Made by a program: the position numbers and the translations under genes
Part shown: positions 18,369-26,765 of the stretch, in pieces
Layout: each line of letters opens with the position of its first letter
Position numbering within the stretch: the stretch's first letter is position 1
Notes under the pieces: generated by a model
Told to the model about the DNA's origin: nothing
The model's database searches: none
The model's input: the letters and a program-made list of their open reading frames with translations, nothing else
Source of the DNA: Halorubellus sp034808145
GTDB taxonomy: Archaea; Halobacteriota; Halobacteria; Halobacteriales; Natrialbaceae
Direction of reading: 5' to 3'
Length of the DNA stretch: 64,000 nucleotides
Assembly: GCF_034808145.1 (NCBI RefSeq)
Contig: NZ_JAXHGM010000002.1
Span: 310,001-374,000 of the forward strand

Positions 18369-19690
18369 GTCGTCCACCCCGCGCGGTCGAGGGCGGTCTC
18401 GAGCGGTTCGTCCGCCCAGTCGACGACCGCGACCCCGCGTCGGCGGAGCGCCCGGAGGCGCGCGCGGCGTTCGAGCGCGGCGAGCCGGTCGCCGGCGGCC
18501 TCGGTCGACGTCGGGTCCGGACTGCAGACGCCGACGGCGTGGCCGGCGGCGGCGAGACGCGTCGCGGCGTCGGCGACCGCGTCGTCGCACGCGGGCGTGC
18601 AGAGACAGACCTGTGCGCCCCGCGGCAGGCGCGCTCGGACGGCGGCGGCGAGCGCGCGCCCGTCCGCCGCGAGCGGTTCGGGCGCGGTCGAGACTCCGGG
18701 AATGCCGTCGAGGAACGCACGGACGCGGTGGGCGTGCTCGCGGCCGACGCCGGGGTCGAGCGTCGGATAGCCCGGTGCGAGCGCGACGACGCCGACGTGC
18801 GCGAGGTCGGCTCCGCCGGCGACGCGGCGCGCGGCGTCGACCCCGCGGCGGATGGCGCTCTCGGCGTCGGCGTCGGGCGCGAGGTGCGCGCGTTCGCGGG
18901 CGTCGACGACGAGCACGACCGTCGGCGCGCGACGCTCACGGTACCTGACGGTCGCGAGGTCGCCGGTGCGCGCGTACCGCCGCCAGTCGACGCGCGCCGC
19001 CGGGTCGCCCCGCCGGTACTCGCGGACGGACTCGAACGCGAGGCCGTCGCCGGCGTCGTCGCTCGGCCGACGACCGGGGCGACCGCGGGCGGGCGGGGCG
19101 ACGGTGACGGCGTCGCCGTCCGGGAGGGGTGCGGTCGGCGCCACCGTCGTCTCCTCGACGGCGACGCGGCCGGCGACCGCGACGCTCCCGGTCGCGTCGT
19201 GGACCGCGACGAACGGGTCGTCGAAGGCGTGCTCGCCGGCCGGAATCACGGCCTCGTACGCCGTCGTCGCGACCCCGCCCGGTTCGAGCGCGGTCGCGAG
19301 CGCCCGGCTGCCGTCGACGACCTCGACGCCGTCCGGTGGCGCGTCGACGACGCGGACGTCCGCGAGTCCGACGTCGCCCGCGTTCGTCGCCCGGAGCTCG
19401 ACGGTCACCGTCTCGCCGGGGGCCGGGTCGGCCGGCCGAACGTTCCGGTCGACGACTATCGCCGGCTCGGGCGACGCGGCGGCGTGCCCGACCGCGGGCA
19501 CGACGGCGACGACGACCGCCGCGAGGAGGAGGACGGGCGTCCCGGCGAGCGCGCCGACCGCGGCGACGACCGCTGCGACCGCGAGCGCACCGCGATACCG
19601 ACCGGTCCGCGTCGTCTCGAACGCCGTCGCCTCCGCCGTCCTCGCGTCGTCCGGCGGACCGGTGCGGGCGTCCAGCGAGCCGGCGGTCAT
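18365..19690 (-). CDS. DUF58 (VWA-like) protein
   Basis: 441 residues. Two hydrophobic helices at about 35-75, then an extracellular-type beta domain (EPAIVVDRNVRPADPAPGE) and the DUF58 signature EYRRGDPAARVDWRRYARTGDLATVRY near 250-275. A von Willebrand A-like fold follows (VVLVVDAR). DUF58 proteins usually act with a MoxR-type ATPase in assembling or maturing envelope complexes. The ATG at 19690 overlaps the upstream stop (ATGA) and its stop overlaps the next start (GTGA). No MoxR gene is near. Confidence 0.88.
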   Translation of the reverse strand: MTAGSLDARTGPPDDARTAEATAFETTRTGRYRGALAVAAVVAAVGALAGTPVLLLAAVVVAVVPAVGHAAASPEPAIVVDRNVRPADPAPGETVTVELRATNAGDVGLADVRVVDAPPDGVEVVDGSRALATALEPGGVATTAYEAVIPAGEHAFDDPFVAVHDATGSVAVAGRVAVEETTVAPTAPLPDGDAVTVAPPARGRPGRRPSDDAGDGLAFESVREYRRGDPAARVDWRRYARTGDLATVRYRERRAPTVVLVVDARERAHLAPDADAESAIRRGVDAARRVAGGADLAHVGVVALAPGYPTLDPGVGREHAHRVRAFLDGIPGVSTAPEPLAADGRALAAAVRARLPRGAQVCLCTPACDDAVADAATRLAAAGHAVGVCSPDPTSTEAAGDRLAALERRARLRALRRRGVAVVDWADEPLETALDRAGWTT

Positions 19691-20244
19691 GCGTCGGCCT
19701 CCAGGCGGTCGAGTTCGGCGAGCGCACGGCGGACGCGTCGCGCGTACGGCGGGTCGCCCGAGCGCAGCGCGGCGAGCTGGTCGCGCGCTGACAGCGCGGG
19801 GACGGGCCCGTCGACGAAACAGGCCGCGGCCGTCGGGTCGTCGGTCCACGAACCGCTCGCGAGCCACTCGCGCGCGGTCGGCTCGTCGACGTCGCGTTTC
19901 GCGACGAGGACGTCCACCGCGAGCGCCTCCAGGCGGTCGTGGAGTTCGCGCCGGCCGTCGTCCTCGTCCGCGCGCCGTCCGACGACGCGGAGGTCGTCGA
20001 GCGCTCGCCGCGCGCCCGCACCGGGGCGTCGCGGCCGCGCCTGCTCTGGCGGCTCGGCGACGCCGCGTTCGCCGTCGACTCGCGCGTCGCGGGAGAGCGC
20101 GACGCCGGCGACGGCCGCGGCGAGCACGGCGACCGCGAGGAACGCGTACGCGCCACCCGGGAGGACCGGGCCGCCGACGCCGGCGAGACGTGCGACGCCG
20201 AGGGATAGACAGGTCGCGCCCGCCGCGAACAGCGCTCGGTTCAC
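19687..20244 (-). CDS. small membrane protein of the DUF58 operon (DUF7269-like)
   Basis: 185 residues. Two hydrophobic helices lie in the first 60 residues, then a soluble, arginine- and aspartate-rich region of about 120 residues that looks helical. It starts at GTG 20244, overlapping the stop of the DUF4129 gene as GTGA, and its own stop overlaps the DUF58 ATG. Position in the operon matches the haloarchaeal DUF7269 family as I recall it. No motif suggests an enzyme. It is likely a structural part of the complex. Confidence 0.7.
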   Translation of the reverse strand: MNRALFAAGATCLSLGVARLAGVGGPVLPGGAYAFLAVAVLAAAVAGVALSRDARVDGERGVAEPPEQARPRRPGAGARRALDDLRVVGRRADEDDGRRELHDRLEALAVDVLVAKRDVDEPTAREWLASGSWTDDPTAAACFVDGPVPALSARDQLAALRSGDPPYARRVRRALAELDRLEADA

Positions 20245-21137
20245 GCCCCGCCACCTCCGGACGCGCGACCGTCGGTCTCCCCATTGCTCCCGTCGCGCGC
20301 TGGTTCCTCGGTCCGGTCGTCGTCGACGTCTCCGCCGTCGTTGGCGACCGCTCGCGCCGCCAGCGACCGCGCGCGCTCGCCCTCGGGAGCCGGGTCGACG
20401 TCGCCGTACCGGACGCGCTCGAACAGCTCGGTCAGTCGCTCGAACGCGTTCGCGTCGACGCGCTCGGTCGCACGCAGGAACTCGCGGGGCGTCCGCGCGC
20501 CGGGCGCCGGCATCGACACCGACGCGACGGCGCGCTGCCAGGCGCGCGCCACCTCGTTCGACGCCCGGCGCGTCGCCGGATGCACGTCCACGGCCCGCGG
20601 TCCGGTCGCGTCCGCGTCGTCCCGTCCGGGGTCGCCATCGACCGACTCGGGCTCGCGTGGCGACTGCTCGTCGCGGCCGAACGCACGCCAGGCAGTCACC
20701 ACCACCGCCAGCGCGAGGACGCCCGCGAGCCCGACCCCGAGCGGTCCGCCGACCACGGACGACGCCGCGTCCGCGACCGACGACAGCACGTCCACCGTCG
20801 CGGGGCGGAACCACGCGTAGCTCGCCGCCGCGACCGCGACGACGCCCGCCGCGACCGCGACGGTGCGACGCGCCGTCGGCACGAAGACGTACCCGACCGC
20901 GAGCGCGAGTGCGACGACCGCCACCAGCAACCGGTCGCGCGTCGCACCCGACACCGGGTTCTCGACACCCGGCTCGCCGCTGCCGTTACCGGCCGCGTCG
21001 CTCGGAGGCCGACCGTCGTCCGGCCCGTCACCGCCGCTCGCAGCGGGCGCACCGCCCGACGACGGCAGCGACCCCGCGGCGAGACCGAACGCCACCACGA
21101 GCAGCACCGCAGCGAGGACCGTCCGCGTCCGAAGCAT
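20241..21137 (-). CDS. DUF4129-domain membrane protein
   Basis: 298 residues, first gene of the four-gene overlapping operon. An N-terminal signal-anchor helix is followed by a Gly/Ser/Asp-rich loop, three further helices (about 70-165), and a C-terminal DUF4129 domain with its conserved TPREFLRATERVDANAFERLTELFERVRYGD. This domain is often seen at the end of transglutaminase-type envelope proteins; the catalytic part is absent here. ATG 21137 was chosen because it begins the signal helix; upstream codons are unlikely. Confidence 0.82.
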   Translation of the reverse strand: MLRTRTVLAAVLLVVAFGLAAGSLPSSGGAPAASGGDGPDDGRPPSDAAGNGSGEPGVENPVSGATRDRLLVAVVALALAVGYVFVPTARRTVAVAAGVVAVAAASYAWFRPATVDVLSSVADAASSVVGGPLGVGLAGVLALAVVVTAWRAFGRDEQSPREPESVDGDPGRDDADATGPRAVDVHPATRRASNEVARAWQRAVASVSMPAPGARTPREFLRATERVDANAFERLTELFERVRYGDVDPAPEGERARSLAARAVANDGGDVDDDRTEEPARDGSNGETDGRASGGGGA

Positions 21138-21252
21138 ACCTTCTGCTTCGCCCACCACCCACCTAAACCACCCCCGGCGTTTTCGGAGCGAGCAAACGCG
21201 ACCGGGGTGGCGCGCCCCAATGATTATGCCGCCCGCACTCGATTGATGGCGC

Positions 21253-21531
21253 ATGGCAGACGTCCTGGCAGACGACGAGGTCGAGGAGCGACTCCCGGAG
21301 GGCTGGTCGATGGACGAGGACGAGATCGTTCGGACGTTCGAGTTCGACGACTACATGAAGGGCGTGAACTTCGCGCAGCTGACCGGCGAGATCGCCGAAG
21401 CGCAGTACCACCACCCCGAGATCCGCATCCGCTACAAGGAGGTGGAGGTGCGCGTCACCAGTCACGAGGAGGGCGGTATCACGGAGAAGGACATCGAGAT
21501 GGCGGAGATCCTCAACAACGAGACCGCCTGA
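21253..21531 (+). CDS. 4a-hydroxytetrahydrobiopterin dehydratase (pterin-4a-carbinolamine dehydratase)
   Basis: 92 residues, full length for the family. The catalytic motif is complete: EAQYHHPEIRIRYKEVEVRV, then the second histidine in TSHEEGG and the aspartate in EKDIEMA. The family recycles oxidised pterins in phenylalanine hydroxylase systems; in archaea without that enzyme related copies may serve molybdopterin or other pterins. Starts at ATG 21253; the next gene follows 35 bases after the stop. Confidence 0.93.
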   Translation: MADVLADDEVEERLPEGWSMDEDEIVRTFEFDDYMKGVNFAQLTGEIAEAQYHHPEIRIRYKEVEVRVTSHEEGGITEKDIEMAEILNNETA

Positions 21532-21566
21532 GTACCGCGGGGAGCGACCGATGGACTGACAGAGCG

Positions 21567-21947
21567 ATGGACGGCGCGTACGTGTTCCGGGTGCGGTTCC
21601 ACGTCGAGACGAGCGACGCCGTGACCGTCGCTCCGGGTTCGTTCGAGACGACGCTCCGGTACCGCGCGCCGGACCCGGGCGCGGACGGCTGGCTGTTCTT
21701 CCGGGACAACCTGTGGCGTGGCGAGGTGAACGACCGCGAGCACGCGCGTCGGTTCGTCGAGGACGAACTCGGCGTGCCGGTGGACGACGTCGACTTCCGG
21801 AGTCTCCGCGCGGACCGCGAGTACGTCGACGCGCTCCGCGAGGCCGTCGCCGACGACCTGTCCGCGTTCAACGCCGCGTCCGTGGACGCGGCCGTCTCGA
21901 AGTACCTCGGGAGCAGTATCGACGTCGTCGACGACCCCTGGTCGTAG
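21567..21947 (+). CDS. LWR-salt protein
   Basis: 126 residues matching the small haloarchaeal family named after its LWR motif (FFRDNLWRGEVNDREHAR, around 46-63). It is a soluble alpha/beta protein with one short hydrophobic core and no cofactor motif. Function is unknown. It may be co-transcribed with the pterin dehydratase upstream. The stop codon lies in the first copy of a 30-base tandem duplication (21935-21994), so an earlier or later end could differ between strains. Confidence 0.82.
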   Translation: MDGAYVFRVRFHVETSDAVTVAPGSFETTLRYRAPDPGADGWLFFRDNLWRGEVNDREHARRFVEDELGVPVDDVDFRSLRADREYVDALREAVADDLSAFNAASVDAAVSKYLGSSIDVVDDPWS

Positions 21948-21994
21948 CGCCGCGGTGATGCCAACCCCTGGTCGTAGCCCTGCGACGACGCTGA
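21935..21994. repeat. 30-bp tandem duplication across a stop codon
   Basis: CCCCTGGTCGTAGC occurs at 21935 and 21965, exactly 30 bases apart, and the rest of the two 30-base units agrees at about half of the positions. The first unit includes the end of the LWR-salt gene (DPWS and TAG). Confidence 0.75.
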
Positions 21995-22038
21995 CCCCGA
22001 AGACACTTATTGGTCGGCGCACCTAGTTGTTCCCTCAG

Positions 22039-22743
22039 ATGGTCGCCGAATCGTACGACTTCTGGCTGTTCGACCTCGACGGCACGCTCGTGGACGCCGA
22101 GTGGGCGTACACGCGCGACGTCTTCGACCGCGTCGGCGACCGCCTCGGTCGCGCGTTCAGCGACCGCGAGGCGTACGTGCTCTGGCACGGCCTCACGGGC
22201 GCACGCAACGAGCAACTGGCCGCGTGGGGCGTCGACCCCGAGGCGTTCTGGCCGGCGTTCCACGCCGAGGAGGACGCCCAGACTCGCGCCGAGCACACGT
22301 TCCTGCACGAGGACGCGCGATTCGTCGGCGACCTCGACCGTCCCGTCGGGCTCGTCACGCACTGCCAGCGGTTCCTCGCCGAGCCCGTCCTCGACCACCT
22401 CGACGTCGCGGACTGGTTCGACGTCGTCGTCTGCTGCGACGACGACACCGGCTGGAAGCCCGACCGTGCGCCCGTCGACCTCGCGCGCGCTGGCCTCGGC
22501 GTCGACGCGGACGACGGCGGCGTGCTCGCCGGTGACGGCAGCAACGACGTCGGCGCGGCGTGGAACGCCGGCCTGGACGCCATCCACGTCGAACGCCACG
22601 GCTACGAGCGTCGCGGGCACTGCGTGCGCGGCGACCACCGCGTCCCGCACTTCGGCGCGCTCGACGGCGTCGACGCCACCGGTTCTCCCGACGGCACCGG
22701 CGCTCCCGACGCCGACAGTCACCTCCCCGCGTTCGACGACTGA
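22039..22743 (+). CDS. HAD-superfamily hydrolase (phosphoglycolate phosphatase-like)
   Basis: 234 residues. Motif I is FDLDGTLVD with nucleophile D12 and D14; motif II is VTHCQRF; motif III lysine is in TGWKPDR; motif IV is AGDGSNDVGAA. The cap is a small helical insertion after motif I, as in subclass I enzymes. The likely substrate is a small phosphate ester; the exact one is not clear. ATG 22039 is chosen over a TTG at 22027. A TATA-like CTTATT lies about 32 bases upstream. It has an acidic, Pro/Gly-rich tail. Confidence 0.88.
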   Translation: MVAESYDFWLFDLDGTLVDAEWAYTRDVFDRVGDRLGRAFSDREAYVLWHGLTGARNEQLAAWGVDPEAFWPAFHAEEDAQTRAEHTFLHEDARFVGDLDRPVGLVTHCQRFLAEPVLDHLDVADWFDVVVCCDDDTGWKPDRAPVDLARAGLGVDADDGGVLAGDGSNDVGAAWNAGLDAIHVERHGYERRGHCVRGDHRVPHFGALDGVDATGSPDGTGAPDADSHLPAFDD

Positions 22744-22821
22744 CGGCCGACGCACCCGGGGGCCGCGTCGACTGACCGCCGACCCGCCGGTCCGCCCGCG
22801 TCCCCGGACCACGTCCGCGCC

Positions 22822-23001
22822 TCACGCGACGGGGTCGGCCATCGCGGACGCGCGAACGCGAGTCTCGCCGCACTCCGGGCAGTGCACGCTCGACATGTCC
22901 GCCTTCGTCGACTCGAACGTCGCCTCGCAGTTCGGACACCAGTACTCGTACGTGCGTTCCTCGCTCCCGAACAACCCCTTCAGTCGGTCCACGAGTGACA
23001 T
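22822..23001 (-). CDS. zinc-ribbon microprotein, 59 aa
   Basis: Starts MSLVDRLKGLFGSEERT, an amphipathic leader, then a zinc ribbon with CPNC and CPECG knuckles about 18 residues apart. The frame could begin five codons earlier at 23016, but ATG 23001 fits better. Such small ribbons are common and mostly unstudied in haloarchaea. Convergent with the HAD gene and divergent from Hsp20. Function unknown. Confidence 0.75.
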   Translation of the reverse strand: MSLVDRLKGLFGSEERTYEYWCPNCEATFESTKADMSSVHCPECGETRVRASAMADPVA

Positions 23002-23243
23002 GCGTATCGTCCGCATCTACCACGGACCGCGACTTAACCTCCGACGACCGGTCACGCCAGTTCACTCCGGTACGCGTCGATTACGCGGGGGAAACCCGCG
23101 ACTACGTCACCGACGCGCGGTCGTCGCAGCGTCGAACGGCACCGCGCGAGCGAACGCCGCGACGACGAGACGACCGCCGTCGTGCGAACCGTTGTCGAAC
23201 CGCTACCCGTGGGTTTTTCGACCCCGAGCACCTACGGCCGTCC

Positions 23244-23600
23244 ATGTCCGCGCTCCGAGAGGCGTTCGCCGACCTCCCCGACGCCGTGTTCGCAGACCTG
23301 CTCGAGAGCGACGACGGGTACCTGCTCGTCGTCGACCTCCCCGGCGTCACCGCCGACACGCTCGACGTCGTCGCACGCGACGGCCGCGTCTCCATCGAAG
23401 CGCGACGCGAGAAGGCGGTTCCCGGTGAGTACCGGTACGAGCGCGAGGACCGCTCGCTGTTCCTCGACGTCGACCTCCCGCTCCCGCCGGACGCCAACCC
23501 CGACGCGGCCGACGCCGAGCTCGCGCGGGGCGTCCTCGAACTCGCCATCCCGAAACGCACGGAGACCGACGAGACCCGCATCGAGATCCGGGACGCCTGA
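23244..23600 (+). CDS. Hsp20/alpha-crystallin small heat-shock protein
   Basis: 118 residues. A short N-terminal arm (MSALREAFADLPD) precedes an alpha-crystallin domain: DDGYLLVVDLPGV, VSIEARREKAVPGEYRYER, and the closing GVLELAIPK with the GVL motif. ATP-independent holdase for unfolding proteins. ATG 23244 is chosen; the longer open frame upstream is shadow. The UbiB kinase begins 16 bases after its stop, likely in the same transcript. Confidence 0.9.
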   Translation: MSALREAFADLPDAVFADLLESDDGYLLVVDLPGVTADTLDVVARDGRVSIEARREKAVPGEYRYEREDRSLFLDVDLPLPPDANPDAADAELARGVLELAIPKRTETDETRIEIRDA

Positions 23601-23603
23601 CTC

Positions 23604-23610
23604 GAGGTGA
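23604..23610 (+). promoter_or_regulatory. strong Shine-Dalgarno site deciding a CTG start
   Basis: GAGGTGA is a perfect match to the haloarchaeal anti-Shine-Dalgarno sequence. Six bases separate it from CTG 23617, the first start-like codon in the UbiB frame. The site itself contains the in-frame TGA at 23608 that bars any earlier start. Confidence 0.7.
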
Positions 23611-23616
23611 GAAAGG

Positions 23617-25281
23617 CTGGTCAACCTACGGGCGTACTGGCGCTTCCTCGTCGTCGCACGCCAGTTCCTGCCACTCCTGTTCGCGTACGCTCGCGACCGC
23701 CGGCGCTTCCTCCTGTTCGGTAGCGGTCGACAGGTCGACGAAGCGACCCAGGTCGACCGTGCCGAGCACCTGCTGGACTCGCTCCTGAAGCTCGGCCCGA
23801 CGTTCATCAAGCTCGGCCAGCTCCTGTCCACCCGGCCGGACGTCCTCCCGCCGGCGTACATCGAGGTGCTGGCGTCGCTCCAGGACGACGTCCCGCCCGC
23901 CGACTGGGCCGACGCGAAGCAGGTCCTCGAAGCCGAGGTCGGCCCCATCGACGAGGCGTTCGCCGACTTCGAGACCGACCCCATCAGCGGGGCGAGCCTC
24001 GGCCAGGTGTACCGCGCGACCGTGAACGGCGACGACGTCGCCGTGAAGATCCGGCGCCCGGGCGTCGAGGACCTCGTCGAAGCGGACCTCCGCGTCATCC
24101 GCTGGAGCCTCCCCATCCTCCTCTACTTCGTCAGCGACGCGCAGGCGTTCAGTCTGGAGAACCTCGCCGACGAGTTCGCGAAGACCATCCGCGAGGAGAT
24201 GGACTACGAGCGCGAGGCGCGGATGCTCGAAGAGATCAAGCTGAACTTCCAGGAGAGCGACGAGATACGCATCCCGGCGGTCGTCGACAGCCACTCGGGG
24301 CCGCGCGTCCTCACAATGGAGTACCTCCCGGGTACGAAAATCAACGACGTCGACGAACTCGACGCGCGAGGGATCGACCGGCAGCAGGTCGCCGAGAACC
24401 TCGAGCGCGCGTACCTCCAGATGATCATCGACGACGGCGTGTTCCACGCGGACCCGCACCCGGGGAACCTCGCGGTGCTCGACGACGGCGCCATCGTCTT
24501 CTACGACTTCGGGATGAGCGGGCGCGTGGACGAGTTCGTCCAGGACCGCATCGTGGAGTTCTACGTCGCGATCGCGAACCAGGACATCGACGCGATCCTC
24601 GACTCGCTGATCGCGATGGGGACGCTCAGTCCGGAGGCGAACCGCGACGTCATGGGTGACGTGATGGAGCTCGCCATCGCGGACGCCCGCGGCGAGGCCA
24701 TCGAGCAGTACCGCGTCCAGCAGATCATCGGCCAGATAGAGGACTCCATCTACGAGTTCCCGTTCCGGCTCCCGCCGAACCTCGCGCTCGTCCTCCGCGT
24801 CGCGACGGTCGTCGAGGGCGTCTGCGTGACGCTCGACTCGTCGTTCGACTTCATCGAGACGGCGACGACGTACCTCACCGAGCAAGGGTATCGCGAGGAG
24901 ACCGTCCGCCAGTACCTCTCGGATGCCGGCGACCAGTTCCAGGACGCGGCGCAGTCGCTCGTGCGCGTCCCACCGAAGTTGGAGGACACGCTCGACACCG
25001 CCCAGCGCGGGAACCTCACGGTGCAGGTCGAGCTCGGCGACGAAAAGGGCGTCATCGACCAGCTCGCACGCCGCATCGTCTCCGGGCTCGTGTTCGGGTT
25101 CAGTCTGCTGTCGACGGCGTACCTCTACCAGGGCGGTGCGCTGTACGCGACCGCGGTCTCCGCCGTCATCGGGCTGGGCGGGGCTTTCCTCCTCTGGCGG
25201 TCGTTCCGCTCGAAGTCCGGTATCCGGGCGAGCCCGCAGTTCACGCGCCAGGAGATGAATAAACGACGCGGCGACGACTGA
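23617..25281 (+). CDS. UbiB/ABC1-type atypical kinase (CTG start proposed)
   Basis: Atypical protein-kinase-like ATPase of the UbiB/COQ8 family, membrane-anchored. If CTG 23617 is the start the product has 554 residues, normal for the family. The invariant KxGQ segment KLGPTFIKLGQLLSTRPD is at 58-75 and the alanine-rich loop is GASLGQVYRA, followed by VKIRRPGVEDL; the C-terminus has two membrane helices. The first GTG in frame is codon 84 (23866), which would delete KxGQ, so a shorter start is unlikely. In bacteria the family is needed for quinone synthesis; the archaeal role is unclear. Confidence 0.88.
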   Translation: MVNLRAYWRFLVVARQFLPLLFAYARDRRRFLLFGSGRQVDEATQVDRAEHLLDSLLKLGPTFIKLGQLLSTRPDVLPPAYIEVLASLQDDVPPADWADAKQVLEAEVGPIDEAFADFETDPISGASLGQVYRATVNGDDVAVKIRRPGVEDLVEADLRVIRWSLPILLYFVSDAQAFSLENLADEFAKTIREEMDYEREARMLEEIKLNFQESDEIRIPAVVDSHSGPRVLTMEYLPGTKINDVDELDARGIDRQQVAENLERAYLQMIIDDGVFHADPHPGNLAVLDDGAIVFYDFGMSGRVDEFVQDRIVEFYVAIANQDIDAILDSLIAMGTLSPEANRDVMGDVMELAIADARGEAIEQYRVQQIIGQIEDSIYEFPFRLPPNLALVLRVATVVEGVCVTLDSSFDFIETATTYLTEQGYREETVRQYLSDAGDQFQDAAQSLVRVPPKLEDTLDTAQRGNLTVQVELGDEKGVIDQLARRIVSGLVFGFSLLSTAYLYQGGALYATAVSAVIGLGGAFLLWRSFRSKSGIRASPQFTRQEMNKRRGDD

Positions 25282-25357
25282 TTCTCCGCGGAGAACGGCC
25301 GGGAACGACCGACTGCTTCGACGGACGGGTCGACGGCCGTCGCGGCGTTCCAAACCG

Positions 25358-25363
25358 TTTATA
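25358..25363 (+). promoter_or_regulatory. TATA box of eIF5A
   Basis: TTTATA, in the context CAAACCGTTTATAGCC, is centred 27 bases before the ATG at 25388, implying a leaderless transcript. Confidence 0.65.
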
Positions 25364-25387
25364 GCCACGTGGGAAGAACGGCCGTGC

Positions 25388-25765
25388 ATGGCTACGCAGC
25401 AGCAGGAAGTTCGCGACCTTCAGGAGGGCTCGTACGTCATGCTGGACGACGCTCCCTGTAAGATCAACGCGTACTCGACCGCAAAGCCCGGCAAGCACGG
25501 TAGCGCGAAGGCGCGCGTCGAAGCCGTCGGCGTCTTCGACGGGAAGAAGCGCTCGATGAGCCAGCCCGTCGACCAGAAGTGCTGGGTGCCGATCATCGAA
25601 CGGAAGCAGGGTCAGGTCGTGTCCGTGGAGTCGGAGACGGTCGTTCAGGTCATGGACCTGGAGACGTACGACACGTTCTCGATGAAGGTCCCCGAGGAGC
25701 AGGAGCTCGACCCCGACGACGAGATCGAGTTCCTCGAGTTCGAAGGCCAGCGGAAGATCCTCTGA
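25388..25765 (+). CDS. eif5A: translation factor eIF-5A (hypusine-type)
   Basis: Promotes peptide-bond formation at difficult motifs and termination; carries a lysine modified with an aminobutyl group. 125 residues. The modification loop is TAKPGKHG with K36 as the expected site. The N-terminal KOW-like domain and the C-terminal OB fold (VQVMDLETYDTFSMKVPEE) are both present. Co-linear with the agmatinase-like gene, 13 bases apart. Literature on Haloferax volcanii (Prunetti and colleagues) links this pair to the eIF5A modification pathway. Confidence 0.97.
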   Translation: MATQQQEVRDLQEGSYVMLDDAPCKINAYSTAKPGKHGSAKARVEAVGVFDGKKRSMSQPVDQKCWVPIIERKQGQVVSVESETVVQVMDLETYDTFSMKVPEEQELDPDDEIEFLEFEGQRKIL

Positions 25766-25778
25766 GGGCGAGTCGAGG

Positions 25779-26600
25779 ATGTTCCCGGGTGCGGGCGTCG
25801 ACCGCGAGGACGCCGCGTTCGTCGTCGTCGGCGCGCCGCTGGACGCGTCGACGTCGTTCCAGCCCGGGACGCGATTCGGGCCCGACCGCGTCCGTCGGTA
25901 CGCGCGCGGGTTCGACGATTACGACCACGCGACCGGCACGCACTTCTCGGATTGCGACGTCGCCGACCACGGTGACGTCCGCGCGTGGGACGACGCCGGC
26001 GAGTACCTCGAGTACCTCGAGGGCGTCTGTACGGATGTGGTGTGGGACGACGCCGTCCCGGTGGTCGTCGGTGGCGAGCACACGGTGAGCGTCGCGGGCG
26101 TTCGTGCGGTCGACCCGGACGTGTTCGTGTGCCTGGACGCGCACCTCGACCTCAAGGAGTCGTTCGACGGGAACGCGTTGAGTCACGCGACGGTGACGCG
26201 GCACGCGCTCGACGTGGCCGACCGTGCGGTCGTCCTCGGTGCGCGTGCGGGGAGCGAGGCGGAGTACGAGCGCGCGAGCGAGGGCGACGTCGAGGTCGTG
26301 CCGCCCGAGGCGGTCCCGGCGTGGGAGCCGTCGTTCGCCGCCGACGACTCGGTGTACCTGTCCGTGGACGTGGACGCCGCCGACCCGGCGTTCGCGCCGG
26401 GGACGGGGACGCCGGAGCCGTTCGGGTTGACGAGCCGCGAGTGCCGCGACGCGGTGCGTGCGGTCGCGGCGACCGGGCGCGTCGCGGGGTTCGACGTCGT
26501 CGAGGTGAACGACCGCGACGACGGGCAGGCGGCGACGCTCGGCGCGAAGCTCCTGCGGGCGTTCGTCCACGAGGCCGCCGCGGCGACCGGACCGGACTGA
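25779..26600 (+). CDS. speB: agmatinase-like ureohydrolase, eIF5A partner
   Basis: 273 residues of the arginase/agmatinase fold. The Mn ligands are in VGGEHTVS, CLDAHLDLKE and SVDVDAADPAFAPG, all intact. Agmatinase splits agmatine to putrescine and urea. It lies 13 bases after eIF5A; the arrangement is conserved and, from published work on Haloferax, this enzyme is thought to act in making deoxyhypusine from agmatine-derived polyamines. It is shorter at the N-terminus than E. coli SpeB. Confidence 0.93.
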   Translation: MFPGAGVDREDAAFVVVGAPLDASTSFQPGTRFGPDRVRRYARGFDDYDHATGTHFSDCDVADHGDVRAWDDAGEYLEYLEGVCTDVVWDDAVPVVVGGEHTVSVAGVRAVDPDVFVCLDAHLDLKESFDGNALSHATVTRHALDVADRAVVLGARAGSEAEYERASEGDVEVVPPEAVPAWEPSFAADDSVYLSVDVDAADPAFAPGTGTPEPFGLTSRECRDAVRAVAATGRVAGFDVVEVNDRDDGQAATLGAKLLRAFVHEAAAATGPD

Positions 26601-26765
26601 TAGACGGTGCCGGTCGCCGACGGCCGACGTGTCTGCAGGTGGGAACGTCGGGCCCGTTCTCGGCGTGGTCCTAACCTGTTGTGTAAGTCAGTTATTTCCG
26701 AACAGCCCGCTAACCACTATACGGAGAGACGCCACCTGCGCGGGGTCCTCGCCGGAGAACACACG

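Noticed and set aside
23866..25281. UbiB kinase starting at GTG 23866
   Set aside because: It would remove the KxGQ motif and 83 conserved residues; the CTG with a strong Shine-Dalgarno site explains the frame better.
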